Shown here piece after piece: positions 25,966 through 33,705 of a stretch of DNA of 64,000 nucleotides (positions are counted from its first letter, which is position 1; each line of letters begins with the position of its first letter). The stretch is from contig QCQA01000004.1 in assembly GCA_003212335.1 (NCBI GenBank), positions 97,051 to 161,050 on the forward strand, in the 5' to 3' direction. The notes under the pieces were generated by a model. It was not told where the DNA came from. It saw nothing but the letters and a program-made list of their open reading frames with translations, and did no database searches. Both the position numbers and the translations under genes were made by a program. The DNA comes from SAR86 cluster bacterium AG-447-A08 (GTDB lineage: Bacteria > Pseudomonadota > Gammaproteobacteria > Magnimaribacterales > Magnimaribacteraceae).

Positions 25966-28065
25966 ATGTTGATAAGACTAATTAAAATATGTTTTCTTAT
26001 CTTGCTCACAGGCTGCACATCAGAAACTATTGAAATGAAATATCCAGAGACAAAAAAAGAAGATATCCAAGATCTTATTTTTGGAAAATATATCAATGAT
26101 CCTTATCGTTGGTTAGAAGACTTCACTAGTAAAGAGGCTACGGATTGGGTAGATAGACAAAACAAATTAACCGACGCCTTCTTAGAGAACGAATACCAAA
26201 GAAAAATTAAGGAAGATCTTAAAGATATTTGGATTACAGAAGATATAAGCATTCCATTCAGAAGAGGGGATAGAACGTTTTATTATTACGATAACGGCAA
26301 GCAACAACAGTCAGTCTTTATGATGAAAGATTGCAATAGTTGTGAAGCAGAGGTTTTATTAGATCCAAATCAGTTTTCTACAGATGGCACTATTTCTTTA
26401 TCAGATATTAGCGTAAGTCCCAATGGAGAATATCTTGCCTATGCAATATCTGATGGCGGTTCAGATTGGAGAACATGGAAAGTTTTTAATATAAAAGAGA
26501 AACGTGACACAGATGATGTAATTGAATGGTCTAAATTTTCTTATGCGACCTGGGAATCAGACAGCTCTGGATTTTATTATCAAAAATATCAGCAACCCGA
26601 TGAAGCTCTCTCTGATATAAATAAAAGTCCACAATTATTTTTTCATAGACTTGGTGATGAGCAGGGTAAAGATAAATTAATCTACGAAGATAAAGAAAAT
26701 CCTGACTTCTCATGGTCTATAAGCGTTCCCGAAAAAGGACGTTATCGAGTTTTATCGATAGGTGAAGGCACCGATGAAAGAAACTTTCTTTCTATCAGCC
26801 TAGATGAATCTCTAAATTTCGTACCGTTAATAGATAAATTTGAAGCCACTTATAGATTTTTAGGAGGTAATGAGGATACTTTGTGGTTTTTTTCCAACTT
26901 GAATTCTCCTAATGGCAAGATACTTTCTTTAAAAATTAATGATGGTAATTTCATTTGGGATGAGATTGTAGCTGAAAAAGAATTCCCCATTTCAGGAGCT
27001 TCTGTTGCAGGGGATAAATTGATCATCAATTATCTTGTTGACACTATATCAAAAGTTGAATTCTTTGATTTAGAGGGAAACTTTATAGAAGAGCTTATGT
27101 TTACAGGTGAAGGTACTTTGTCAGGTTTTTACGGAAAACTTGGAAATAAGGTTTCTTATTTCGAATTTTCAAATTTCACAACCCCTCAAAGTATTTATGA
27201 ATTAGATTTAGAAACCATAAGCTATAAACCCTATTGGCAAACAGAAATTAAAGGCCTGAATATCAAAGATTATGCTGGTAGGTTAGATTTTTATAAATCT
27301 AAAGATGGCACCAGTATCCCAATACATATCTCGTATAGAAAAGATTTAGAGATTACTTCACAAACTCCTGTTCTGTTATATGGGTATGGCGGTTTCAATA
27401 TACCGATCTTACCTTATTTCAGTAAGACGTTTTATATGTGGATTAAATCTGGAGGAGTTTTGGCTGTTGCAAATCTAAGAGGGGGATCTGAGTATGGTGA
27501 TAGATGGCACCAAGAAGGCATGCTTCTGAATAAACAAAATGTCTTTGATGATTTTGCCTACGGAGCAAAGTACCTTCACTCTCTAAACATTGGTTCTCCT
27601 GAAACAACTACCTCTCTTGGAAGATCGAATGGTGGTCTATTAGTTGCAGCCACTATGCTTCAATATCCAGAATTATTTAAAGTAGCAATCCCTCAAGTAG
27701 GTGTATTAGATATGTTGAGATTCCATAAATTTACTATCGGTTGGGCTTGGGAAAGTGATTATGGAGAGCCTGACAATCAAGAGGATTTTAACTATCTATT
27801 AAATTATTCTCCGTATCACAATATTAAAGAAGAGATTTGTTATCCAACTACCTTGATAACAACTTCTTCAAGAGATGATCGAGTTGTTCCGGCTCATTCG
27901 TATAAATTTGCAGCTAGATTACAGGAGCTACAGTCTTGCTCTAATCCAATACTTCTTAGAGTTGAATCAAGAGCAGGGCACGGAGCAGGAACTTCAAAGG
28001 ACAAACAAATTGATGAGATTGCTGATATATTTGGTTATGCACTTCAGGCAATAAAAGGTAATTAA
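25966..28065 (+). CDS. Prolyl oligopeptidase (S9A), probable lipoprotein
   Basis: I start at ATG 25966, after AAGGGG, giving 699 residues with a lipoprotein signal ending in LLTGC (Cys15). A TTG 33 bases upstream is less likely. The N-terminal beta-propeller (about 60-400) is followed by the alpha/beta hydrolase domain with catalytic Ser554 in GRSNGGLL, the Asp in SSRDDRVVP and the His in RAGHGAG. It cleaves after proline in short peptides. Anchoring in the outer or inner membrane suggests processing of imported peptides. The next gene starts 1 base after the stop. Confidence 0.92.
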   Translation: MLIRLIKICFLILLTGCTSETIEMKYPETKKEDIQDLIFGKYINDPYRWLEDFTSKEATDWVDRQNKLTDAFLENEYQRKIKEDLKDIWITEDISIPFRRGDRTFYYYDNGKQQQSVFMMKDCNSCEAEVLLDPNQFSTDGTISLSDISVSPNGEYLAYAISDGGSDWRTWKVFNIKEKRDTDDVIEWSKFSYATWESDSSGFYYQKYQQPDEALSDINKSPQLFFHRLGDEQGKDKLIYEDKENPDFSWSISVPEKGRYRVLSIGEGTDERNFLSISLDESLNFVPLIDKFEATYRFLGGNEDTLWFFSNLNSPNGKILSLKINDGNFIWDEIVAEKEFPISGASVAGDKLIINYLVDTISKVEFFDLEGNFIEELMFTGEGTLSGFYGKLGNKVSYFEFSNFTTPQSIYELDLETISYKPYWQTEIKGLNIKDYAGRLDFYKSKDGTSIPIHISYRKDLEITSQTPVLLYGYGGFNIPILPYFSKTFYMWIKSGGVLAVANLRGGSEYGDRWHQEGMLLNKQNVFDDFAYGAKYLHSLNIGSPETTTSLGRSNGGLLVAATMLQYPELFKVAIPQVGVLDMLRFHKFTIGWAWESDYGEPDNQEDFNYLLNYSPYHNIKEEICYPTTLITTSSRDDRVVPAHSYKFAARLQELQSCSNPILLRVESRAGHGAGTSKDKQIDEIADIFGYALQAIKGN

Positions 28066-28066
28066 C

Positions 28067-29101
28067 ATGGCAAAGATTCATGAAATAGATGGTTGGATAG
28101 ATAGAGTAAAAGAAGAAATAATTGATCCACAAAGGGAAATAATTGATCCTCATCATCATCTTTGGCATGGTCCTGAAAACCCACCTGGTATTAAAGAGAG
28201 TTATAGATATCTTTTAGAAGATTTATGGAACGATACTTGTAGCGGTCATAATATAAAAAAAACTGTTTTTATTGATTGTGGTCAGGAATATTATTCAGAA
28301 GGTCCTGACCGATTTAAGCCTGTGGGTGAAACTGAATTTGTGGTTGAGATTGCCAAGCAGGCTCAAGAAGATTTATCAAAAGCGCAGATTAGCGGAATAG
28401 TAGGGCACGCTAACATGATGTTAGGTACCTCTGTAAATGAAGTGCTAGAAATGCATATTGAAAAAGGTGATGGCTTGTTTAGAGGTATTCGTCATGCAGG
28501 AGGATGGGATGAAGACGAGAGGGTTAAGAATGCCCACTCTCATCCAACACCTCATATTTATTTGGAGGATGAATTTCAAAAAGGGCTAGAAGAATTAGCC
28601 TCTTTAAATTTGGTTTTTGATACTTGGCATTACCACAACCAAATTAAGGACTTAACTACCTTAGCAAAAAATTTACCTGAACTAGTTATCATTCATGATC
28701 ACTTTGGTGGTCCCTTAGGAATTGGTCCATATAAAAACAAGAGAGAAGAGATATTTGAAATATGGAAAGAGGATATTGTTGATCTGAGCCAGTGTCCTAA
28801 TGTCTATTCAAAATTAGGAGGATTAGCAATGCCTGTTAATGGTTGGGATTGGCATAAGAGAGAATTACCTGCAACTTCAGATGAAATACTTCTAGAACAG
28901 AGTAGATACTATCTTCATACATTAGAGTGCTTTGGATCAGAAAGATGTATGTTTGAAAGTAACTTTCCTGTAGACAGACAATCGGTTTCTTATCACGTTA
29001 TATGGAATGCCTTTAAAAAACTCAGCAAAGATTTAGAGGAAGAGGATAAAGCTAATTTATTTTATGAAACCGCCAGCAAAGTCTATAAGTTAGAGTCCTA
29101 A
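28067..29101 (+). CDS. TIM-barrel amidohydrolase (amidohydrolase 2 family)
   Basis: This 344-residue cytoplasmic metal-dependent hydrolase has the first metal motif IDPHHHLW near residue 25, the central AHANMM-like and IHDHFGGPLG stretches, and a C-terminal CMFESNFPVDRQ containing the catalytic Asp, all typical of the amidohydrolase-2 superfamily (lactonase/decarboxylase type). It hydrolyses lactones or decarboxylates aromatic acids in known members. It follows the peptidase gene by 1 base, and its last 12 bases overlap the convergent acyl-CoA dehydrogenase gene. Confidence 0.87.
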   Translation: MAKIHEIDGWIDRVKEEIIDPQREIIDPHHHLWHGPENPPGIKESYRYLLEDLWNDTCSGHNIKKTVFIDCGQEYYSEGPDRFKPVGETEFVVEIAKQAQEDLSKAQISGIVGHANMMLGTSVNEVLEMHIEKGDGLFRGIRHAGGWDEDERVKNAHSHPTPHIYLEDEFQKGLEELASLNLVFDTWHYHNQIKDLTTLAKNLPELVIIHDHFGGPLGIGPYKNKREEIFEIWKEDIVDLSQCPNVYSKLGGLAMPVNGWDWHKRELPATSDEILLEQSRYYLHTLECFGSERCMFESNFPVDRQSVSYHVIWNAFKKLSKDLEEEDKANLFYETASKVYKLES

Positions 29102-30232
29102 TTGTTTAACAGTAAGATCTTTCATGATTTCTTTAGATCCGCCGCCTATTGCCATCACTTTTACTTCTCTATAAATTCTTTCTACAGCATTTCCTCTTAA
29201 GTAACCAGCTCCACCAAAAATCTGCATAGCTTCACTGGCTATAGATTCAATACACTCTGAGCAATAAAATTTAATTTTACTTATTTCTGCTACAGGCATT
29301 TCACCATCATTCATAAGCTGAGCTACCTGATTTAAATAAGCGTCCATAGCATCGATCTTTGCAGACATATCGGCTAGCTTATGTCGTATCACCTGGTGTT
29401 CTATTAAATTTTTACCAAAGGTTTGTCTTTCCTGGCTATATTGAACACATTCCTCAAAACACCTTTTAGCCATGCCAAGCATTTGTGCGCCCATCATATA
29501 TCTTTCGTAATTGAAATTATTCATGATGGCAAGAAATCCTTTATTTTCCTCTCCCATTAGATTATCTGCAGGGATTCTGCAATTATCAAAATAAAGTGTT
29601 GCTGTATCTGAAGACCACCAACCCATTTTTTTATCAATAGAGGATCGGGTAAAGCCCGGTGTATCTGCCTCAACAAAAAATAAAGAGATACCGCCTAGTC
29701 CTTCTTTTCCAGTTCTTGCACCGATCACGAAGTAAGAAGCTTGCATTCCTCCAGTTATAAAAGTCTTTGATCCATTAAGGACCCATTCATTTCCATCCTT
29801 TCGGGCAGTAGTTTTCATTCTTGCCACATCAGAACCACCACCTGGTTCAGTAATTCCCAAGGAGCCTCCTTTCTTACCTGACATTAGGTCAGGTAAAGCT
29901 TTTAACTTTATTTTTTCATTAGCTAGTTCTGTAAGGGGTCCCAACATGATATTTCTTGATCCTACGCTTGCAAAAAGACCTCCCGCACTAGTTCTTCCCA
30001 TTTCAACCGAAACATCCTTTCTCATGAATTGATCATCAAACCCTAATCCACCATATTTTTCGTCTATACCGAATCCAAATACACCTAATTCACATACTTT
30101 TTCGTTAATTTCATGAGGATATTCTCCAGCCTCATCCCATTCATCAACATAAGGCCAAATTTCTGCTTCCAGAAATTTAGATACCATTTCTCTGAAAGTT
30201 TTTCTTTCTTCTGTATCGAAGGGATTTCTCAT
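29090..30232 (-). CDS. Acyl-CoA dehydrogenase (third in operon)
   Basis: The enzyme has 380 residues and the complete family fold: the GSDVARMKT flavin/substrate region, SKTFITGGM, QMFGGAGYLRG-like IFGGAGYLRG and a C-terminal IGGGSKEI. The usual C-terminal catalytic glutamate is replaced by Gly, but NYERYMMGAQ offers a glutamate at the helix-G position used by isovaleryl-CoA-type dehydrogenases. It oxidises acyl-CoA to 2-enoyl-CoA with FAD. It is last in a leftward run of three dehydrogenase genes, 1 base after the preceding stop. Confidence 0.9.
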   Translation of the reverse strand: MRNPFDTEERKTFREMVSKFLEAEIWPYVDEWDEAGEYPHEINEKVCELGVFGFGIDEKYGGLGFDDQFMRKDVSVEMGRTSAGGLFASVGSRNIMLGPLTELANEKIKLKALPDLMSGKKGGSLGITEPGGGSDVARMKTTARKDGNEWVLNGSKTFITGGMQASYFVIGARTGKEGLGGISLFFVEADTPGFTRSSIDKKMGWWSSDTATLYFDNCRIPADNLMGEENKGFLAIMNNFNYERYMMGAQMLGMAKRCFEECVQYSQERQTFGKNLIEHQVIRHKLADMSAKIDAMDAYLNQVAQLMNDGEMPVAEISKIKFYCSECIESIASEAMQIFGGAGYLRGNAVERIYREVKVMAIGGGSKEIMKDLTVKQLGL

Positions 30233-30233
30233 T

Positions 30234-31322
30234 TTATTGATCGAAACCTTGAAGTTTTCCTGCTTCTTCTCTTATTAACTCAGGAGAACCTAACAGTTGC
30301 CTATTAAGTCCTATCCTTTTAAACCAGTAATGAAGTCCTAATTCATCAGTAAAACCCATTCCTCCATGCACCTCTGTAGCTGTTTTAGATACTTGTTTTC
30401 CTACTTCGGAAACATGAGCTTTAGTTTGACACGCCATTAGACGTGCTTCTTCAGGAACTTTATCTTGGCAATGCGCCGCATGCCATATCATGGAATGACA
30501 AGGTTCTAGTTCAGCAGCCATTTCCGCACACATATGTTTAACAGCCTGGAAAGAACCAATCAATCGTCCGAATTGTTTTCTTTCTAAAGAATATGCAACT
30601 GATTTATCTAGCATCACTTGGGCAGCGCCAACAGTATCAGCAGCTAACATTAATCGCCCTGCATCAAGTACTTTTTCTATAACTTCTTTATTGCTTGAAT
30701 TAGGTAAGATCTCTGCATCTACTTTGTCTAAAACTAACTCAATTGAAGTTCTAGTTTTGTCTACAGTTGTTAGCTCGGTAACAGTGATTCCCGAGCTAGA
30801 TGAATCTACCAAAAATAATTGACCAGACTTGTCTGCAAGAAGATAAGCATCTGCATCTTTTCCATCTATTAGAAACAGACATCTTCCAGATAATTTGCCG
30901 TTAGAAAATTCAATACCAGAATCTTCTCTTGCACCGACATATTCTGAAAGTCCTACTCCAATAACACATTCACCTCCTGCTATCTTAGGGAGCCAATTGC
31001 TTTTTTGTTGCTCATCTCCTCCAAGGTTAATTGCAATTGGGGCCATAACATAAGATCCTGCATAAGGAACAGGCGCTGTTCCAGAACCCAGAGCAGAGGC
31101 AACAACAGTTGCAAACAACATATTTAGTTCAAGACCACCATACTCCTCAGGGACAACAAGACCACTGAGGCCTAAATCAATTATGCCTTGATGCACTTGT
31201 TGAGCCTTTTCAGATTCTCCATTTGCAACCGCTTTAATCACATCCAATGAAGCATTATCTTCTAGAAATCTATGTATATTTTCTTCTAAACTTTTTTGTT
31301 CTTCTGATAATCCAAAATACAT
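30234..31322 (-). CDS. Acyl-CoA dehydrogenase (second in operon, short form)
   Basis: A 362-residue protein with a shortened acyl-CoA dehydrogenase fold. GLSEYVGAR replaces the usual TEP motif, and the C-terminal VHGGMGFTDELGLHYWFKR segment ends in RQLLGSPE without the standard catalytic glutamate. Together with the 395-residue protein upstream this resembles the paired alpha/beta dehydrogenases known for heteromeric enzymes in steroid and branched-lipid degradation, in which each chain supplies part of the FAD site. Gaps of 2 bases and 1 base separate it from its neighbours. Confidence 0.85.
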   Translation of the reverse strand: MYFGLSEEQKSLEENIHRFLEDNASLDVIKAVANGESEKAQQVHQGIIDLGLSGLVVPEEYGGLELNMLFATVVASALGSGTAPVPYAGSYVMAPIAINLGGDEQQKSNWLPKIAGGECVIGVGLSEYVGAREDSGIEFSNGKLSGRCLFLIDGKDADAYLLADKSGQLFLVDSSSSGITVTELTTVDKTRTSIELVLDKVDAEILPNSSNKEVIEKVLDAGRLMLAADTVGAAQVMLDKSVAYSLERKQFGRLIGSFQAVKHMCAEMAAELEPCHSMIWHAAHCQDKVPEEARLMACQTKAHVSEVGKQVSKTATEVHGGMGFTDELGLHYWFKRIGLNRQLLGSPELIREEAGKLQGFDQ

Positions 31323-31324
31323 CT

Positions 31325-32512
31325 TTACGCTCCTTGAATTTTTGGTTCTTTCGGCATACCTAAGGCACGTTCGCTAATTATGTTTTTTTGTATTTGATTA
31401 GTGCCACCTCCAATAATTAGCCCCAGGTAGTACATATAAGTCATTTGCCAGGCTCCATTGTCTCTAAGGTGAGGACTATCTTCGTATAAAGTACCTAACT
31501 CACCCATTGCGTCTATAGCCAAACCTTCCAGTTCATGCCTCAACTCCGTTCCCTGAAGTTTTACAATGACTTTAGCTAAATTAGCATCTTGCTCTTTATT
31601 TATTTGGGAGGATAGGATCCTAAGAGCATTAGACTGCTGAGCCATTAATCTACCTTGTATAGAAAGAAGTCTGTCTCTAAATATAGGTTTATCTATCACT
31701 CGTTGACCATCTATAGTTTCATTTTTCATTAAATCTATTAAAGAATTTAATCTATTTTGGGTAACGTTAGGATCTGCTAATGATCCTCTCTCATGACCAA
31801 GTGTTGCATTTGCAACTTTCCAACCTTCGCCCCTTGCACCAACAATATTTTTTGCTGGTATTCTCACATCAGTGAGGAACAATTCATTGAAATCAGAATC
31901 TCCAGTCATTTGTTTGATTGGACGCCTGTCTATCCCTTCTGAATCCATAGGCATCAGAAGGTAACTAATTCCTTGATGTTTTGGCGCATCGGGTTCTGTT
32001 CTTACTAAAATAAAACACATTTGAGATAAGTGGGCAGTGCTAGTCCAAATTTTTTGGCCGTTAATAACCCATTCATCTCCATCAAGTTCAGCTTTTGTTT
32101 GTAAGCTCGCTAAATCACTTCCTGAATTAGGTTCAGAATAACCTTGGCACCAAAGAATCTCTCCCCTTAAAGTAGGTTTTATATATTCCTGTTTCTGCTC
32201 TTCAGTTCCCAGAGACAACAGGGTGGGCACAAGCATTTGTATGCCTTGTCCTCCAGCAGGTTTAGGGATAGGAGATTTAGCAAACTCTTCAGCAATGATT
32301 CTAAGTTTGATGATATCCATATCACCACCATATCCACCGTACTCTTTGGGTATAGATCTAGCAAAGTAACCGTTATCAATTAACTTCTGTTGCCACTCAA
32401 CTCTACTTTCGCTTCTTGGTGGGCCGGTAAGCTTCGTTTTCTCATTTTCTTTTATGAAGCTTACAACTTCAGCTCTAAAATCATCGTATTGAGGTCCGTA
32501 TTCGAGATCCAT
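31325..32512 (-). CDS. Acyl-CoA dehydrogenase (first in operon)
   Basis: A 395-residue dehydrogenase carrying YSEPNSGSDLASLQT, the family substrate/FAD motif, GQKIWTSTAH and the C-terminal LIIGGGTNQIQKNIISERALG. The general-base position in the last motif is glycine, as in paired steroid-type enzymes. It is the promoter-proximal gene of the three-gene operon (next start 2 bases away). The 82-base region upstream contains a weak inverted repeat (32574-32591) and separates it from the 5-alpha-reductase-like gene on the same strand. Confidence 0.88.
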   Translation of the reverse strand: MDLEYGPQYDDFRAEVVSFIKENEKTKLTGPPRSESRVEWQQKLIDNGYFARSIPKEYGGYGGDMDIIKLRIIAEEFAKSPIPKPAGGQGIQMLVPTLLSLGTEEQKQEYIKPTLRGEILWCQGYSEPNSGSDLASLQTKAELDGDEWVINGQKIWTSTAHLSQMCFILVRTEPDAPKHQGISYLLMPMDSEGIDRRPIKQMTGDSDFNELFLTDVRIPAKNIVGARGEGWKVANATLGHERGSLADPNVTQNRLNSLIDLMKNETIDGQRVIDKPIFRDRLLSIQGRLMAQQSNALRILSSQINKEQDANLAKVIVKLQGTELRHELEGLAIDAMGELGTLYEDSPHLRDNGAWQMTYMYYLGLIIGGGTNQIQKNIISERALGMPKEPKIQGA

Positions 32513-32594
32513 GAATGTCTCCTAATTAAATCTTATTAATCTATATAGAATAAAGTTAGTCAGACTTATTCACAAGAATATTTAGATTCTTCTA

Positions 32595-33353
32595 TCAATA
32601 GATAAAAGGCAAGATCGCTTTTCTATTGGTTGGATAATTTTTAATATTCAATTTAGACCATTCGTGATTAGATTTTGCTCTTGGAATCAAATTGGCAAAT
32701 GTCCAAACAAAAAATGTTAGCGCTGCTGGGCTCATGGTTAATACAAACCAACCAAACCACTCTATTAATTCACCTAGATAATTAGGACAAGTTATATATC
32801 TATATAAAAAGCCATTTGGGACATGATAGCCTTCTCCATGGTTGGTTCTTAAATTCATTAAAATATTATCTGACTTTATATTTATTAACATGCCTATAAA
32901 GAAGAGAGATAAACCAATTAAGAAAAAAGGTGAAAATAACCATTCATCGACATATTCACCAAGAATAAATATCCATAAGCATTGAATTGTTATGTTTACT
33001 ATATTAAATAAAAGAGCCATCAATATGACTGTTAAAGTCATTCGTTTATTCTCTAGCTTTGCTCGAAAAGGCCACATGAAAGTTCTATGGATGTAGTGCA
33101 GTAGCCAGATAGAACTTAAGCATATCTCGACATAACCAATAGATTTTTGAAACATAAGAAGAAAAATAAAAATACCAACGACCGTTGGAGATTCCATTAA
33201 TATCCAACCAATACGTGAGGGGAGAGTTACTGAAGTTACTGAATCAAGATATCTACCATAGGGAGCAACTTTAAAAAAAAGTCCAATAAAAGTCCCTATA
33301 GCTACAAGAGCCCATAGTGCAAGAAATGAATAATAGTAATCTTCTAAGCTCAT
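32595..33353 (-). CDS. Steroid 5-alpha-reductase-family membrane protein
   Basis: An integral membrane protein of 252 residues with about six helices. The C-terminus has the family hallmark: GEGYHVPNGFLYRYITCPNYLGELIEWFGW, followed by NLIPRAKSNHEWSKLNIKNYPTNRKAILPFIY. Members reduce an enone double bond with NADPH (3-oxo-5-alpha-steroid 4-dehydrogenase family). Bacterial substrates may be sterols, polyprenoids or fatty enones; none can be named here. It lies 40 bases downstream of the LexA-box gene on the same strand and may be part of that transcript. Confidence 0.85.
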   Translation of the reverse strand: MSLEDYYYSFLALWALVAIGTFIGLFFKVAPYGRYLDSVTSVTLPSRIGWILMESPTVVGIFIFLLMFQKSIGYVEICLSSIWLLHYIHRTFMWPFRAKLENKRMTLTVILMALLFNIVNITIQCLWIFILGEYVDEWLFSPFFLIGLSLFFIGMLINIKSDNILMNLRTNHGEGYHVPNGFLYRYITCPNYLGELIEWFGWFVLTMSPAALTFFVWTFANLIPRAKSNHEWSKLNIKNYPTNRKAILPFIY

Positions 33354-33393
33354 ATGCAGAGCTTAACAGCATAAGGATCGATCAGGTACGGAA

Positions 33394-33582
33394 TTAAAAT
33401 GATACTCCTAGCGTTAATGCTAAGGAAATCACTGTTAATGAAACTGATAATACTATGTATAAGGATGTTACCAATCTATCTATCCAAAGATGATTAAATG
33501 GCTCTGTAAATTCTATAGCATCAATGGTTCTTATCGCCATTGGTTGGCCAGAAGGTCTATTTTGTCTGTAAATATCTTTCAT
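33394..33582 (-). CDS. 62-residue single-helix membrane protein under a LexA box
   Basis: A 62-residue protein that I do not recognise. Residues 1-34 are polar (MKDIYRQNRPSGQPMAIRTI...); residues 36-62 form one hydrophobic helix ending at the C-terminus (LVTSLYIVLSVSLTVISLAL). A LexA box directly abuts the start codon, so the gene is predicted to be SOS-induced. A TTGCAA-N16-TATATT promoter would begin transcription near the ATG, giving a leaderless or nearly leaderless message; alternatively translation begins at Met15. Small SOS-induced membrane proteins in other bacteria inhibit division (SidA, DidA) or depolarise the membrane (TisB); any similar role is inference. Confidence 0.65.
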   Translation of the reverse strand: MKDIYRQNRPSGQPMAIRTIDAIEFTEPFNHLWIDRLVTSLYIVLSVSLTVISLALTLGVSF

Positions 33583-33601
33583 ACTGTATAAATATACAGT
33601 A
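33582..33601. promoter_or_regulatory. LexA box (SOS operator)
   Basis: The 20-base site holds CTGTATAAATATACAG flanked by TA on both sides and matches the gammaproteobacterial LexA consensus (TACTGTATATATATACAGTA) at 19 of 20 positions. The arms are perfectly symmetrical over 9 bases (ATACTGTAT/ATACAGTAT). It overlaps the A of the start codon of the 62-residue gene and the proposed -10 of its promoter; the rightward DUF3604 gene starts 104 bases away. Confidence 0.87.
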
Positions 33602-33662
33602 TTTTATATTTTTTGCAATAGTATCTACAAAAATCAATAAACATAAGCTTTTCAAGCATTCA

Positions 33663-33679
33663 TTAAATTGTTAAATTGT
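33663..33679 (+). promoter_or_regulatory. Conserved upstream element of DUF3604 gene 1
   Basis: TTAAATTG occurs twice in tandem here; the 14-mer AATTGTTAAATTGT (33666-33679) recurs at 35829-35842 ahead of the second DUF3604 gene. It ends 26 bases before the ATG. It may be a promoter part or operator. Confidence 0.5.
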
Positions 33680-33705
33680 ATTAAAACACTACTTGGGGAA
33701 ATTTT

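Noticed and set aside
32574..32591. AAGAAT/ATTCTT repeat before the acyl-CoA dehydrogenase operon as a terminator or operator
   Set aside because: The arms are short and AT-rich, without GC pairs enough for a terminator and without a known motif.
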